Of a stretch of 64,000 nucleotides of DNA, positions 1 through 8,518 are shown in pieces. Position 1 is the stretch's first letter, and every line of letters starts with the position of its first letter. Made by a program: the position numbers and the translations under genes. The stretch spans positions 2,914,001-2,978,000 of the forward strand of contig NZ_CP026681.1 in the NCBI RefSeq assembly GCF_002949735.1. The letters run 5' to 3'. Below the pieces are notes generated by a model that saw only the letters and a list, made by a program, of their open reading frames with translations, had not been told where the DNA came from and did not search any database. The DNA comes from Nostoc sp. 'Peltigera membranacea cyanobiont' N6 (GTDB lineage Bacteria > Cyanobacteriota > Cyanobacteriia > Cyanobacteriales > Nostocaceae).

Positions 1-2
1 GG

Positions 3-101
3 CGAGCTAAATTTATCAAGGGATGGTGGCTAACAACAGGCAAACAGAGTTTTGGCTGGCAGGTAGAACGAGTATGTAGAACTGTACCTCTGCATCCGTA
101 A
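3..101 (+). CDS. Possible 3' end of a gene cut by the window start
   Basis: One reading frame is open from base 3 to a TAA at 99-101 and encodes 32 residues rich in Trp, Lys and Gly, ending in VPLHP. It could be the C-terminus of a protein that starts outside the window, but the piece is too short to assign to a family and may be chance. From 102 to 299 there is no gene; that stretch is the upstream region of the HU gene that follows. Confidence 0.2.
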   Translation, partial: RAKFIKGWWLTTGKQSFGWQVERVCRTVPLHP

Positions 102-299
102 AAATATTAATAAACAGTTACAGCAGTCAGACATTCAGGGAAGCGAAATAGCGATTATCTATCATGCCAAATCGACACAGTAGTAGTAGTCGTGCATTGT
201 TAATTTTCGCGTGTTGCTAGAAAATTATTCCTTTTCCCCTTTATGAATAAGAGGTAATAATGCTAAATTTCGATTACTGGCAATGTTTCAGGGTGATTT

Positions 300-575
300 A
301 TGAACAAAGGCGAATTAGTAGATGCTGTAGCAGCCAAAGCCAATGTCACAAAAAAGCAAGCTGATGAAGTCATTAGTGCTTTTTTGTCAGTTGTTACCGA
401 AGCTGTAGCCAATGGTGAAAAGGTAACGCTCATTGGTTTTGGGTCATTCGAGCGACGCGATCGCTCAGAACGTGAAGGGCGTAATCCGAAAACCAATGAG
501 CCAATGACAATTCCAGCGACCAAAGTGCCTGCGTTTTCTGCTGGAAAGCAGTTTAAAGAAAAAGTAGCGCCATAA
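300..575 (+). CDS. HU family DNA-binding protein, copy 1
   Basis: A 91-residue HU protein, the small dimeric nucleoid protein that bends DNA non-specifically and assists replication and recombination. The sequence shows the full family layout: helical N-terminus MNKGELVDAVA, the GFGSFE turn near residues 46-51, the beta-arm with GRNPKT around 60-65, and the FSAGKQFKEKV end. Length matches bacterial HU (about 90). The start has an AGGGTG ribosome site about 8 bases upstream. The gene has a near-identical paralogue at 13759-14034 and a broken third copy at 16962-17153; the upstream 120 bases also resemble those of copy 2, so gene and promoter were duplicated together. The essential chromosomal HU (hanA type) could be this or lie elsewhere. 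Confidence 0.93.
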   Translation: MNKGELVDAVAAKANVTKKQADEVISAFLSVVTEAVANGEKVTLIGFGSFERRDRSEREGRNPKTNEPMTIPATKVPAFSAGKQFKEKVAP

Positions 576-601
576 AGCATAAGTAAGAAAGAGCGAACGC
601 T

Positions 602-1030
602 CTAAATTGAATCATCCATCCAGCCGCACTTACAATCCCAATGCACCCTTGAAGTGTCGCCCCGGTCAAATTCACTACTACACTGTGGACATCTACCAGT
701 AAACATCGGATGCCAATCAAGTAACTCCAGTTTTTGCTGTTGTGTCCACCTCTGTTGTGGTTGCAAAATTAGTTCGCCGTTGTAGTAGGTTGCGCCTTCT
801 GGCTCCCACAGTTCTACTGGTTCGGCGTTGGGGTCTTCTCGAAAGTCCAAGCAGCTATCACCGTCTACACCATCAGGGTGAACGATACAGATGAGGTGGG
901 GGTTGTATGAGTAGAGGAGACAGCGATGCCGAAGGCGGGCTACGCCTACGCAGTGGGGAATTTTCGGCATAGTACCAGTGTACTGCTTTGAAAAAGCGAT
1001 CGCTGCAAGGGCTGAAAACATATTTATCAA
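602..1030 (-). CDS. Hypothetical protein with a C-terminal zinc-ribbon-like motif
   Basis: Unrecognised protein of up to 142 residues. The C-terminus carries two Cys pairs, CPQC and a later CKC preceded by His, spaced as in a small zinc ribbon; the middle is acidic and rich in Trp. The N-terminal coding part (about residues 26-36) is made by a palindromic small dispersed repeat at 923-951, so the first 35 residues may not be original; a shorter native start downstream of the repeat cannot be excluded. No operon partner is visible. Function is unknown. Confidence 0.5.
   Translation of the reverse strand: MINMFSALAAIAFSKQYTGTMPKIPHCVGVARLRHRCLLYSYNPHLICIVHPDGVDGDSCLDFREDPNAEPVELWEPEGATYYNGELILQPQQRWTQQQKLELLDWHPMFTGRCPQCSSEFDRGDTSRVHWDCKCGWMDDSI
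923..951. repeat. Small palindromic dispersed repeat inside a coding region
   Basis: The 29 bases contain GGCGGGCTACGCC-type palindromic sequence of the sort repeated throughout Nostoc genomes. A variant is seen at 2115-2147. It lies in frame inside the hypothetical gene on the minus strand and adds about 10 residues near its N-terminus. Recognition of the repeat class is from memory of Nostoc sequences; copy number cannot be checked here. Confidence 0.5.
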
Positions 1031-1081
1031 TTTATATAAACTAAACTGTTGAGTTTGCCCCTGCTTACAGCTCGCTTCACA

Positions 1082-1516
1082 CTACCCCGGGTTGCCTTGC
1101 GTGTCGTTACATCCGCCACGGCCCCAACGAATCCCGCCGAATCCGCTGCCAGTGCCGTCGATCTTCTCCATAAAAGTTGTACCCGAAATCCGTAACTTGA
1201 GCGTTCCATGTCCCCACGCTTGTCCGCGAACGTCGGCCCACTCCCCATCAATGAGATTGCCGTTTCGCGTACCTTTGAACACGTTCGTCCAGGAACGACC
1301 GTCGTCACCGCTCATTCCGACCCACCAAATGGTACTGCCGATGGCATGAAGGTGGTATGTGCCCCCATCATTCGCCTTCCAAACTCCGCTAACATACTTC
1401 GGCGAGGCACATTGCGCGTGTATGGGCGCTGCGGACGCAGCAAGCATCACAAGACCTGCCAATGCGATACTTGTTGGAACAAAGTTTTTAATACGAACCT
1501 CCCTGCTGAAATCCAC
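1082..1516 (-). CDS. Secreted hypothetical protein, GC-rich, probably acquired
   Basis: Encodes 144 residues with a clear signal peptide: positive N-terminus, hydrophobic stretch around residues 13-28, and an AxA-type site (IHAQ) near residue 34. The mature part is rich in Gly, Trp and Thr (GVWKANDGGTY, WWVGMSG, GEWADVRGQAWGHG) and looks like a small all-beta secreted domain. No family is recognised. The coding region is visibly richer in G and C than everything around it and uses codons unlike its neighbours, which suggests transfer from a GC-rich bacterium. It has no operon partners. The 260 bases upstream to 1776 hold no gene. Confidence 0.6.
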   Translation of the reverse strand: MDFSREVRIKNFVPTSIALAGLVMLAASAAPIHAQCASPKYVSGVWKANDGGTYHLHAIGSTIWWVGMSGDDGRSWTNVFKGTRNGNLIDGEWADVRGQAWGHGTLKLRISGTTFMEKIDGTGSGFGGIRWGRGGCNDTQGNPG

Positions 1517-1776
1517 ATGTTATGAAGCTCCCTTCCATTGAAGAGAGCGAAAGAATCGCGTTTTAACAACAAAGTACGTTCGAGTAACGCTTATACTTGA
1601 ACCATACGCCGCCATCTCTCAGAATTGCTGCTCATATACTGCCTTTCCCCCGCCCAACTATTTATTATACAGGAAGTTTCCGTATAATCACCCTTTACGG
1701 TAGAATTATATAGAATTTTCCCGACATCAAAGCCTGAATGACCCACAGCCCTGTTCCATCATGGGGAAAAAACGGG

Positions 1777-2047
1777 CTATAGCCACAGTAGTGTTCCTTT
1801 GTCATACTGCTCACGAAACCAAGCCAGTTGATTTTGGTCATGTTCTGGGTGAGCGTTTTTATAGTCGTAATACAATTGATAAGCCTGACTAATTAAGTTC
1901 CCCGCCGTTTCTGCCTGCTGTTGAGTATAGCCAAGTTTCATATATAGTAGCTGCTGCTGATGCCAATTCTGCAAACTCCTCAGCATCATGTAACCAATAT
2001 ATTTGTGCTTGTAATTCCCCTAGTGTGGCTGGTAAAGTCTCATTCAT
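1777..2047 (-). pseudogene. Small hypothetical gene, probably frameshifted
   Basis: Two overlapping minus-strand frames look like halves of one protein. The first starts at ATG 2047 (MNETLPATLGELQAQIYWL) and runs 52 codons to a TAG at 1889-1891. The second is open to 1777 and encodes YMKLGYTQQQAETAG followed by AYQLYYDYKNAHPEHD. The first frame has no natural end and the second has no ribosome site at its own ATG (1989), so a one- or two-base indel near 1935-1950 is the simplest reading. A combined product would be about 88 residues, helical and acidic. The function is unknown; two overlapping genes remain possible. Confidence 0.45.
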
Positions 2048-2114
2048 ATTCAATCTAACTTTTCCTATAAGGCAATTTGGTAGCGATTGACCATAGCAGT
2101 ATTTTAGGTGTTAG

Positions 2115-2147
2115 GCGATGTCTACTGCCTACGGCGGCAAGCTACGC
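2115..2147. repeat. Small dispersed palindromic repeat
   Basis: A GCGATGTCTAC...GCTACGC sequence of the Nostoc dispersed-repeat type, with an internal CTACGGCGG core. It is intergenic, between the broken small gene and the acetyltransferase. It is related to the copy at 923-951. Confidence 0.4.
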
Positions 2148-2252
2148 ACCCCCACCACCAATCAAGCGAGGAAATTAAGAAATTGGGTATCACCGTGACA
2201 TTCGGGCCCAACCCCAAATAAGCGAAATCAGAAATATACGTTTTTTAGGTCT

Positions 2253-2834
2253 ATGAACACCAGCATTTACACACCACAGCAGCCAACTCTCCAGACACAA
2301 AGACTTGTCATGAGAGCCTTCACCCTCGCAGATGCACCTGAAGTACAATGCTTGGCTGGTATAAAAGAAATTGCTGCTATGACCTTAACTATTCCCCATC
2401 CTTACCAAGACGGTATGGCCCAAGAGTGGATTAAAACCCATCAAAAAGCCTTCAAAGAGGGAAAATCTGTGAACTTAGCGATTGTGCTGCGTGATATTGG
2501 TGTGTTGTGTGGTGCGATCAGCTTGCAAATCAACCAAGAACATAACCATGCAGAGTTGGGCTATTGGATAGGAAAACCCTATTGGGGGCAAGGCTACTGT
2601 ACAGAAGCGGCAAAAGAAATATTGCGATATGGCTTTGAGGTATTGGGACTCCACCGCATTCATGCCCGACACTTTTCTCATAACCCCGCATCAGGACAAG
2701 TTATGCAAAAAATTGGTATGGTTTACGAGGGTTGTCGCCGTCAACACAAATTTAGATGGGGTGAATACGTAGATATTGTTGACTACGGGATTCTCAAAAG
2801 CGACTGGCAGACGGATTACTTAACAGGTTCTTAG
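2253..2834 (+). CDS. GNAT family N-acetyltransferase (RimJ/RimL-like)
   Basis: A 193-residue GCN5-related acetyltransferase that moves an acetyl group from acetyl-CoA to an amine, in this subfamily usually a protein N-terminus or a small molecule. Family marks are the opening TQRLVMRAFTLADAPEV, the ELGYWIGKPYWGQGY acetyl-CoA-binding segment (about residues 108-122) with the Q/R-G-x-G-type loop WGQGYCTEA, and the later HARHFSHNPASGQVMQKIG segment typical of RimJ/RimL. Length is normal. It stands alone on the plus strand. The substrate cannot be told from sequence. Confidence 0.85.
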   Translation: MNTSIYTPQQPTLQTQRLVMRAFTLADAPEVQCLAGIKEIAAMTLTIPHPYQDGMAQEWIKTHQKAFKEGKSVNLAIVLRDIGVLCGAISLQINQEHNHAELGYWIGKPYWGQGYCTEAAKEILRYGFEVLGLHRIHARHFSHNPASGQVMQKIGMVYEGCRRQHKFRWGEYVDIVDYGILKSDWQTDYLTGS

Positions 2835-2981
2835 AGGAAACTGCAAGTGGTTGCAGGCTGTTGATGGGTACGCCGTACCACCTTTTTTATGTGTTTTCTA
2901 GTACATTACTCTGTTGCGCCTACAAGTTGCACTATCTCAACATGCAATCTTTAAGTGCTTAACAGGTTAAAATACGCGGAC

Positions 2982-3461
2982 TCAATTTTTCTTGGGTGGC
3001 TTAGTTTGAGATTCAGAATCATTTGATTCTTTGTATGTCTTGCCACAGTAAGGACAAAAACGAAACTTCAAAGACGTAATCGGTTCGTTGCAGTTAGCAC
3101 AACTATTGCGTAAACGAGTACCGCAAAGAAAACAGCATTGCGATCGCACTAATAACCAAATTTCCTCTGGCGGAGTACCAGGTTGCCAGCAGTGGGGGCA
3201 AAATTTCAGAACATCTGATGCAACTATCGCTATACCACGAGCAACAGCATCGAGGTACTCAGGTGGAATCTGCAATGCGACTGCTAACCCACGCTGGCTT
3301 TTCTGGTTAATTTTTGTAGTCACGCCTCGTTCAATCTTACCCAAACTTTGAAGATGAATCCCGGCCTTCACAGCCAAATCATTTTGACTCAGCGAAAGGC
3401 TAGTGCGTATTCTTTTAATGTACTCTGCCAGCGTTTCTTGGGGTTGGGGGGTATTATCCAT
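2982..3461 (-). CDS. XRE-type helix-turn-helix regulator with zinc-ribbon tail
   Basis: A 159-residue protein. Residues about 10-75 form a lambda-repressor-like HTH (LSLSQNDLAVKAGI as the recognition region, followed by KIERG). The C-terminal half holds four CxxC-type pairs (FCPHC, CFLCG, CANC, FCPYCG), a double zinc ribbon. It is divergent from the tyrosine recombinase at 3557, separated by about 95 bases, a layout typical of a regulator controlling an integrase. A 7-bp inverted repeat covers its own start codon region, consistent with autoregulation. The DNA target and signal are unknown. Confidence 0.75.
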   Translation of the reverse strand: MDNTPQPQETLAEYIKRIRTSLSLSQNDLAVKAGIHLQSLGKIERGVTTKINQKSQRGLAVALQIPPEYLDAVARGIAIVASDVLKFCPHCWQPGTPPEEIWLLVRSQCCFLCGTRLRNSCANCNEPITSLKFRFCPYCGKTYKESNDSESQTKPPKKN

Positions 3462-3484
3462 ACTTTTAATATGTAGTAAAGTAT
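3460..3484. promoter_or_regulatory. Candidate operator between regulator and integrase
   Basis: An inverted repeat ATACTTT-N11-AAAGTAT lies at the start codon of the XRE gene within the divergent intergenic region to the integrase. It is placed where a repressor would act on its own gene and possibly on the integrase. Only position and symmetry support this. Confidence 0.3.
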
Positions 3485-3556
3485 ATAGTTTATTATTTTA
3501 TATAAATACGTATTTTAGGTTAAATTTACTACTTTCATCTTGTTAATAGGTAAATT

Positions 3557-4453
3557 ATGACAACTACATTAGCACAAGTTGTTACAGCTTTTCTTTGTCG
3601 TCAAGGATTAGCTGCTAGTACACTTAAATCCTACGAGCTAACACTATTATCTTTGCTGAAAGTGCATGGTTCTTTACCTGTACAATTAGTAAACCGTCAA
3701 CTAATAAAAGACTACTTAGAAAGTTTAGACGAATTGAGATACACGACACATAACCGTCACCAAGCAATAATCAGTGCTTTATTTAACTTCGCTGTTGAGG
3801 AAGGCTATATTCAATCAAATCCTGTCGGCCGATTAAACCAGAGGAAACCACGGCGTGAGCGAGGAGAGCATAAAACAGATGAAATCAGACGTTATTTCAC
3901 GCCATCTGGTTTAGATGTCTTGTATGCAGGCGTGAAGAAATCGAATGCTAGGTTAGAGGCCATAGTCTACTTGTTACATCGCACTGGAGCCAGGGTTGGA
4001 GAATTACTTTCTTTAGAATTGTCACAAATCAATTTTGAACAACGTAAGTTCCAAGTAGTTGGTAAAGGCAATAAACAACGCTGGTGTTTTTACAGCGAGG
4101 ATGCAGAGTCATCTTTACAAGACTATATTAAATATTATCGTCACAAGCATAGTACAGCATTATTCACAGCCCAGCACCCGACAACTAGAGTTATAACGCC
4201 AGTTTCGTACAGAACAGTGAATGCAGACTGGAGAAAAGTCGTTGACCAACATGAGGAATTGAAGGAAACCCGACTGCATGACCTGCGTCATACCTTTGCC
4301 ACTGAACGGGTTGGTTTGATGGCAATTGAAGAGTTAAGGGCGTTGATGGGACATGAAAATATCCAAACTACCTTACGCTATCAAAAAATCACGTCTTCTA
4401 GAGCAGAACTAGTAGCAAAAACAGCTTTAAATAGTTTAGTCAATAGTATATAA
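3557..4453 (+). CDS. Tyrosine recombinase / integrase
   Basis: A 298-residue XerC/D-like recombinase that cuts and rejoins DNA through a covalent tyrosine intermediate. The N-terminal SAM-like core-binding domain covers residues about 1-90; the catalytic domain shows R146 (GARVGELLSL), K170 (VVGKGNK), H241 and R244 (LHDLRHTFATE), H266 (LMGHENIQTT) and nucleophile Y275 (TLRYQ). All active-site residues are present, and length is normal, so it should be active. It starts just downstream of an AT-rich divergent region shared with the XRE regulator. Immediately after it lies a sensor kinase lacking its first half, which may mark the edge of an integrated element. No tRNA attachment site was found. 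Confidence 0.9.
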   Translation: MTTTLAQVVTAFLCRQGLAASTLKSYELTLLSLLKVHGSLPVQLVNRQLIKDYLESLDELRYTTHNRHQAIISALFNFAVEEGYIQSNPVGRLNQRKPRRERGEHKTDEIRRYFTPSGLDVLYAGVKKSNARLEAIVYLLHRTGARVGELLSLELSQINFEQRKFQVVGKGNKQRWCFYSEDAESSLQDYIKYYRHKHSTALFTAQHPTTRVITPVSYRTVNADWRKVVDQHEELKETRLHDLRHTFATERVGLMAIEELRALMGHENIQTTLRYQKITSSRAELVAKTALNSLVNSI

Positions 4454-4620
4454 GTGGTTGGGGTTTAGCTAGGTACAATCGCTTCTAAAGTTTAGTCAAT
4501 TAAGCTAAATACAGAGTATATGACATACTCTGCATCAAGCGAGTGAGTTTTGCTGAAATTAAAACCATAAAGTCTGCATGATTGCAAGGATGTTAACAAA
4601 ACTTTGCATCGTGTCCCATT

Positions 4621-7600
4621 TTGCACGTATCCCGGCTGTACCCCTATGTAGCCGCCGCCGAAGCCAGTTACTTGAATGGTGACTTTGAGGGTATGGAGCA
4701 GCTTGCCTCCGTGGTGTTGCCGCAGGCACAGACGATTCTCGACAAAGTGAAAATCTACGAAATTCAAATCCCGGCATACACGAACCAAAGCCAAATGTTA
4801 GAGGCGATCGCGGTGGGAAGAGAAGCACTTGCTCAATTGGGGGTAGATCTGCCAACAGCAGCAGACGAAACCACGACTAGCAGTGCTTTACAAGAGATCG
4901 ACGAGCAACTCCAAGGCAGAGAGATTGCCGAATTGGTTGAGCTGCCCGTGATGAGCGATCGCACCGCTCAAGCCGCCATGCAACTGTTAAGCCTGTTATC
5001 TATGCCCGTGTACGCGACTAAGCCAGAGCTACTGCCAATGTTAAGCGCAAAGATGGTATGGCTGTCGCTGGAGTTTGGCAATACCCCCGCCTCGACAATC
5101 GGCTATGTGGCTTATGGCTTAGTGCTGTGTACCTTTTTAGGGGATGTCGAAACTGGCTACAGGTTTGGTCAATTAGCACTCTCGGTGCTGGAACTGTTGA
5201 ATGCTCAAAGCATGAAGTCCTTCACGTTCGATTTGTTTGGGTGTTTCATTCAACCTCACAAAGAAGCGCTACGGGCAGCCCTACTGACAACCAAAGAAGG
5301 CTACAAAGCTGGCATAGAAACAGGTGATTTTCTCTTTGCTGGCTACAGCATAGTTTCTTACGCTTATATTGCGCTTCTTTCGGGTGTAGAGCTAGACCTG
5401 TTAGAACCGGAATTAGCGGCTTACAGTGCTGCTTTAGTTCAGCTCAAACAAGATTCAGCACGTCTTTATTTTGACATGACGAGGCAAACAATACAGAATT
5501 TGCGAGAAACGGTGAGCCAGAGCGATCGCTTAATCGGCACTGCCTATGATGAAACCGTGATGTTGCCACAGCACCAGCAGAATAATCAACTCTTGGAAAT
5601 GGCTATTCTCTACATCTACAAACTGCTACTTGCCTACTGTTTTGGTAATTATCCGGCTGCCCAAGAGTACCTCACCCAATTGAAGTCCTATTGGATGAAC
5701 GTATCGGGAACGGTTTATATTCCCGTTTTCCATTTCTATGCGGCGCTAACACACCTGGCAGTCTTCCCCACCCAGCCAGAAGTTGAGCAAGGCGAACTGC
5801 TTGCTGTGGTTGCCAGCCATCAAACGGCTCTGCATCAATGGGCGCACAATGCCCCAATGAACTACTTGCACAAATGGTATCTGGTAGAAGCAGAAAGATG
5901 CCGGGTGTTGGGTGAAAAAGTTGCTGCTACCGAGTATTACGATCGAGCGATCGCCCTGGCGACTGAACACCAGTTCATCCACGAAGCAGCTTTAGCCAAT
6001 GAACTGGCTGCCAAGTTCTACCTCGATTGGGGCAAAGAACGCATAGCCCAGGAATACATGACCGAAGCCTATTACGGTTATGCTCGCTGGGGAGCAAAGG
6101 CCAAAGTTGCTGACTTAGAAAAACGCTATCCCCAACTGCTGGCTGCCATATTACAACAAACTCGCTCTGCCTTCTCAGTCAACGAAACCCTCTTTGCCGT
6201 AGGAACCCTCACCTCCACCAGTTCCTCTTCCAGTGTCTGTGATTCCCTTGACCTCGCCGCCATCCTCAAAGCCTCTCAAACCCTCTCAGGCGAAATCGAA
6301 CTGGAAAAACTGCTTTCATCGTTGCTTGCGATCGTCATCGAAAATGCGGGGGCTGATAAGTGCGTGTTAATGCTCTTGCGAGACTCGCGCCTGCTGATTG
6401 AAGGGTCAATTATTGAAGCTTCGGAGCCAGTTGTGTTGCAGCGCCTTCTGGTTGAGGATAGCCAGGACATTCCCCTGAAGCTGATTTACAAAGTGAAGAA
6501 CAACAGACAGACTGTTGTGCTGCTAGATGCGACAGCCGATCCGACTTTAGCCAATGACCCGTATATCATCCGTCAGCAGCCTAAAAGTATCTTGTGTAGC
6601 CCGATTTTGCATCAAGGTAAATTGCTGGGCATTTTATATCTCGAAAATAATTTAGCGACGGGGGCGTTTACGAGCGATCGCGTTGAATTGCTAAATTTAC
6701 TCTGCGCTCAAGCGGCAATTTCTTTGGAAAATGCCCGACTTTATGAGCGATCGCAGAACTATGCCCAACAGCTAGAGCAGTCATTCGCCGAATCGCAGCA
6801 AAAATCAGAAGATTTGCAACAAGCATTGCAAGATTTACAACAAACTCAATTACAAATGGTGCAAAGTGAGAAAATGTCTGCGTTGGGTAACTTAGTTGCT
6901 GGGGTAGCCCATGAAATGAATAATCCTTTGGGATTTATTTCTGCTAGTCTCAAACAAGCTAAACCTACCATCGCTGATATTGTTGAACACATAAAACTCT
7001 ATCAATCAAGCCTGCCCAATGTCAGTGATGAAATCACAGACCACGCTGAATCAATCGACTTGGATTATAGCTTGGAAGACTTGCCCAAGATGCTTGATTC
7101 CATGTCTATGGCGTGCGATCGCCTCAAAAACATCAGCACCAGTTTACGTACTTTCTCCCGCGCCGATCAAGATTACAAAGTACCATTTAACATTCACGAA
7201 GGCATCGATAGCACAATTTTAATTTTGAAACATCGGATCAAGCCGAATGAACAACGTCCCGCGATTGAAGTTGTCACAAATTATGGGAATTTACCTCAAG
7301 TAGAATGTTTCCCTGGTCAATTAAATCAGGTATTTATGAATCTGGCAAATGCTATTGATGCATTAGATGAATCTAATACCGGACGTAGTTATGAGGAAAT
7401 TAAAGCTAATCCTAACCGCATTAGAATTACAACCTCAGTCGAAAATCATCTAGTTAAAATTGCCATTCTGGATAATGGTCAGGGGATGAGTGAAGAGGTA
7501 AAACAAAAGATATTTGACCATTTATTTACGACGAAAGCTGTTGGGAAAGGCACAGGATTAGGACTGGCGATCGCTCGTCAAATTGTCGAATCTACCCACG

Positions 7601-7704
7601 GCGGAAAATTGGGTTTCAACTCTGTTATCGGAGAGGGTACAGAATTTATCATTGAAATTCATTCCGGTATAATTTTTGCTCTTTTGGTAAACAACCTGGC
7701 GTAG
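4621..7704 (+). pseudogene. 5'-truncated three-domain Ser/Thr kinase-ATPase-sensor histidine kinase
   Basis: The open frame (TTG at 4621, 1027 residues) matches the second half of the cyanobacterial multidomain sensors of about 1800-2000 residues. What is present: a helical TPR-like region (residues 1-540, beginning with AEASYLNGDFEGMEQLA, which is mid-domain in full-length relatives), a GAF domain (about 555-715), a Gln-rich coiled coil (720-755), a HisKA box with phospho-acceptor H764 (GVAHEMNNPLGF), and a HATPase domain with N-box (NLANAIDALDE), DNGQGM and GTGLGLAIA. The N-terminal Ser/Thr kinase and AAA ATPase are missing, and there is no good ribosome site at the TTG. The histidine-kinase half is intact and could work if expressed, but the gene is best read as a remnant cut at about 4600, next to the recombinase. 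Confidence 0.75.
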
Positions 7705-8028
7705 ATATAGCCAAGCTGACACCAGGGGCAAGATAGTACAAATTTACCTAAAACTGAGGTTTGTAGCATCCCAATGACAGGACTGAAACCCTTATGATTT
7801 CGTTATAGCCTGCATTCCGCAGATGTAGCTGATATTAATGGTAATTTGGAAAAGTCAAGTCCAGAAAATTTTTGTTCGTCTAATCTTTTGGGGTTGAATT
7901 CACTTTTATTTCCAACAAATAGGGAATCTACCAGTAAGTTAACTTCACAGATTTTCCCAATATATTCACTTTCGCAATCAATCAACTAATTTATCTAAAA
8001 TTAACCAATTTAAACCCATGAGCAAGCA
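7705..8028. other. Intergenic stretch without recognised content
   Basis: About 320 bases between the sensor-kinase remnant and the IS1182-type fragment. No open frame with homology, no clear terminator and no repeat shared with the rest of the window was seen. Confidence 0.4.
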
Positions 8029-8267
8029 GTGGAACCAATCCACTCAAGACTTGAAGAAAAAGATTTTCTACCAGATGAGCATCTACTGGATGCTGGGTAT
8101 CCCACTGCGGAAAATTTAGTAAATAGCAAGACTCAGTATAATATTGAAATTATTGGCCCGGTGCGGTCAGATCCCAGTTGGCAAACCAAGGCTCAACAAG
8201 GATTTGATAGCTCTAACTTTCAAATAGACTGGGATAACGAGAAAGTTACCTGTCCCCAAGGACACCA
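8029..8267 (+). pseudogene. IS1182-type DDE transposase fragment
   Basis: An open frame whose first 80 residues (LLDAGYPTAENLVNSKTQYN, IGPVRSDPSWQTKAQQGFD, IDWDNEKVTCPQGHQG) match the middle of IS1182-family DDE transposases, including the region leading to the conserved zinc-binding-like CPQG. The upstream and downstream parts of the transposase are absent. The homology stops at 8267, where the inverted repeat of the neighbouring ISKra4-type element begins; the frame continues by chance to 8316. It is a dead remnant. Confidence 0.7.
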
Positions 8268-8518
8268 GGGAGCAATGCGATTTTGTGAGGTCTGGTCAAA
8301 AACAAGCGATCGCTAAAAATTATATTTAGGTACAAGGTGATTTTATTTGCAAATAAAATACTGGTTTGCACAAAAATTCATCTTGATGAAATATCTCAAA
8401 AAGATTAATAGCAAGTCATTTGACGATTTTTTATAAAAATATCTGCAATCAGCCTTTCATACTTAGTACGAATTATGTCAAAAAGTAAATTAAAGGCAAG
8501 ATTAAAGTATAAAATTTA

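Noticed and set aside
7755..7795. Possible single CRISPR repeat (ends in GACTGAAAC-like words)
   Set aside because: Only one copy, no flanking spacers, weak resemblance.
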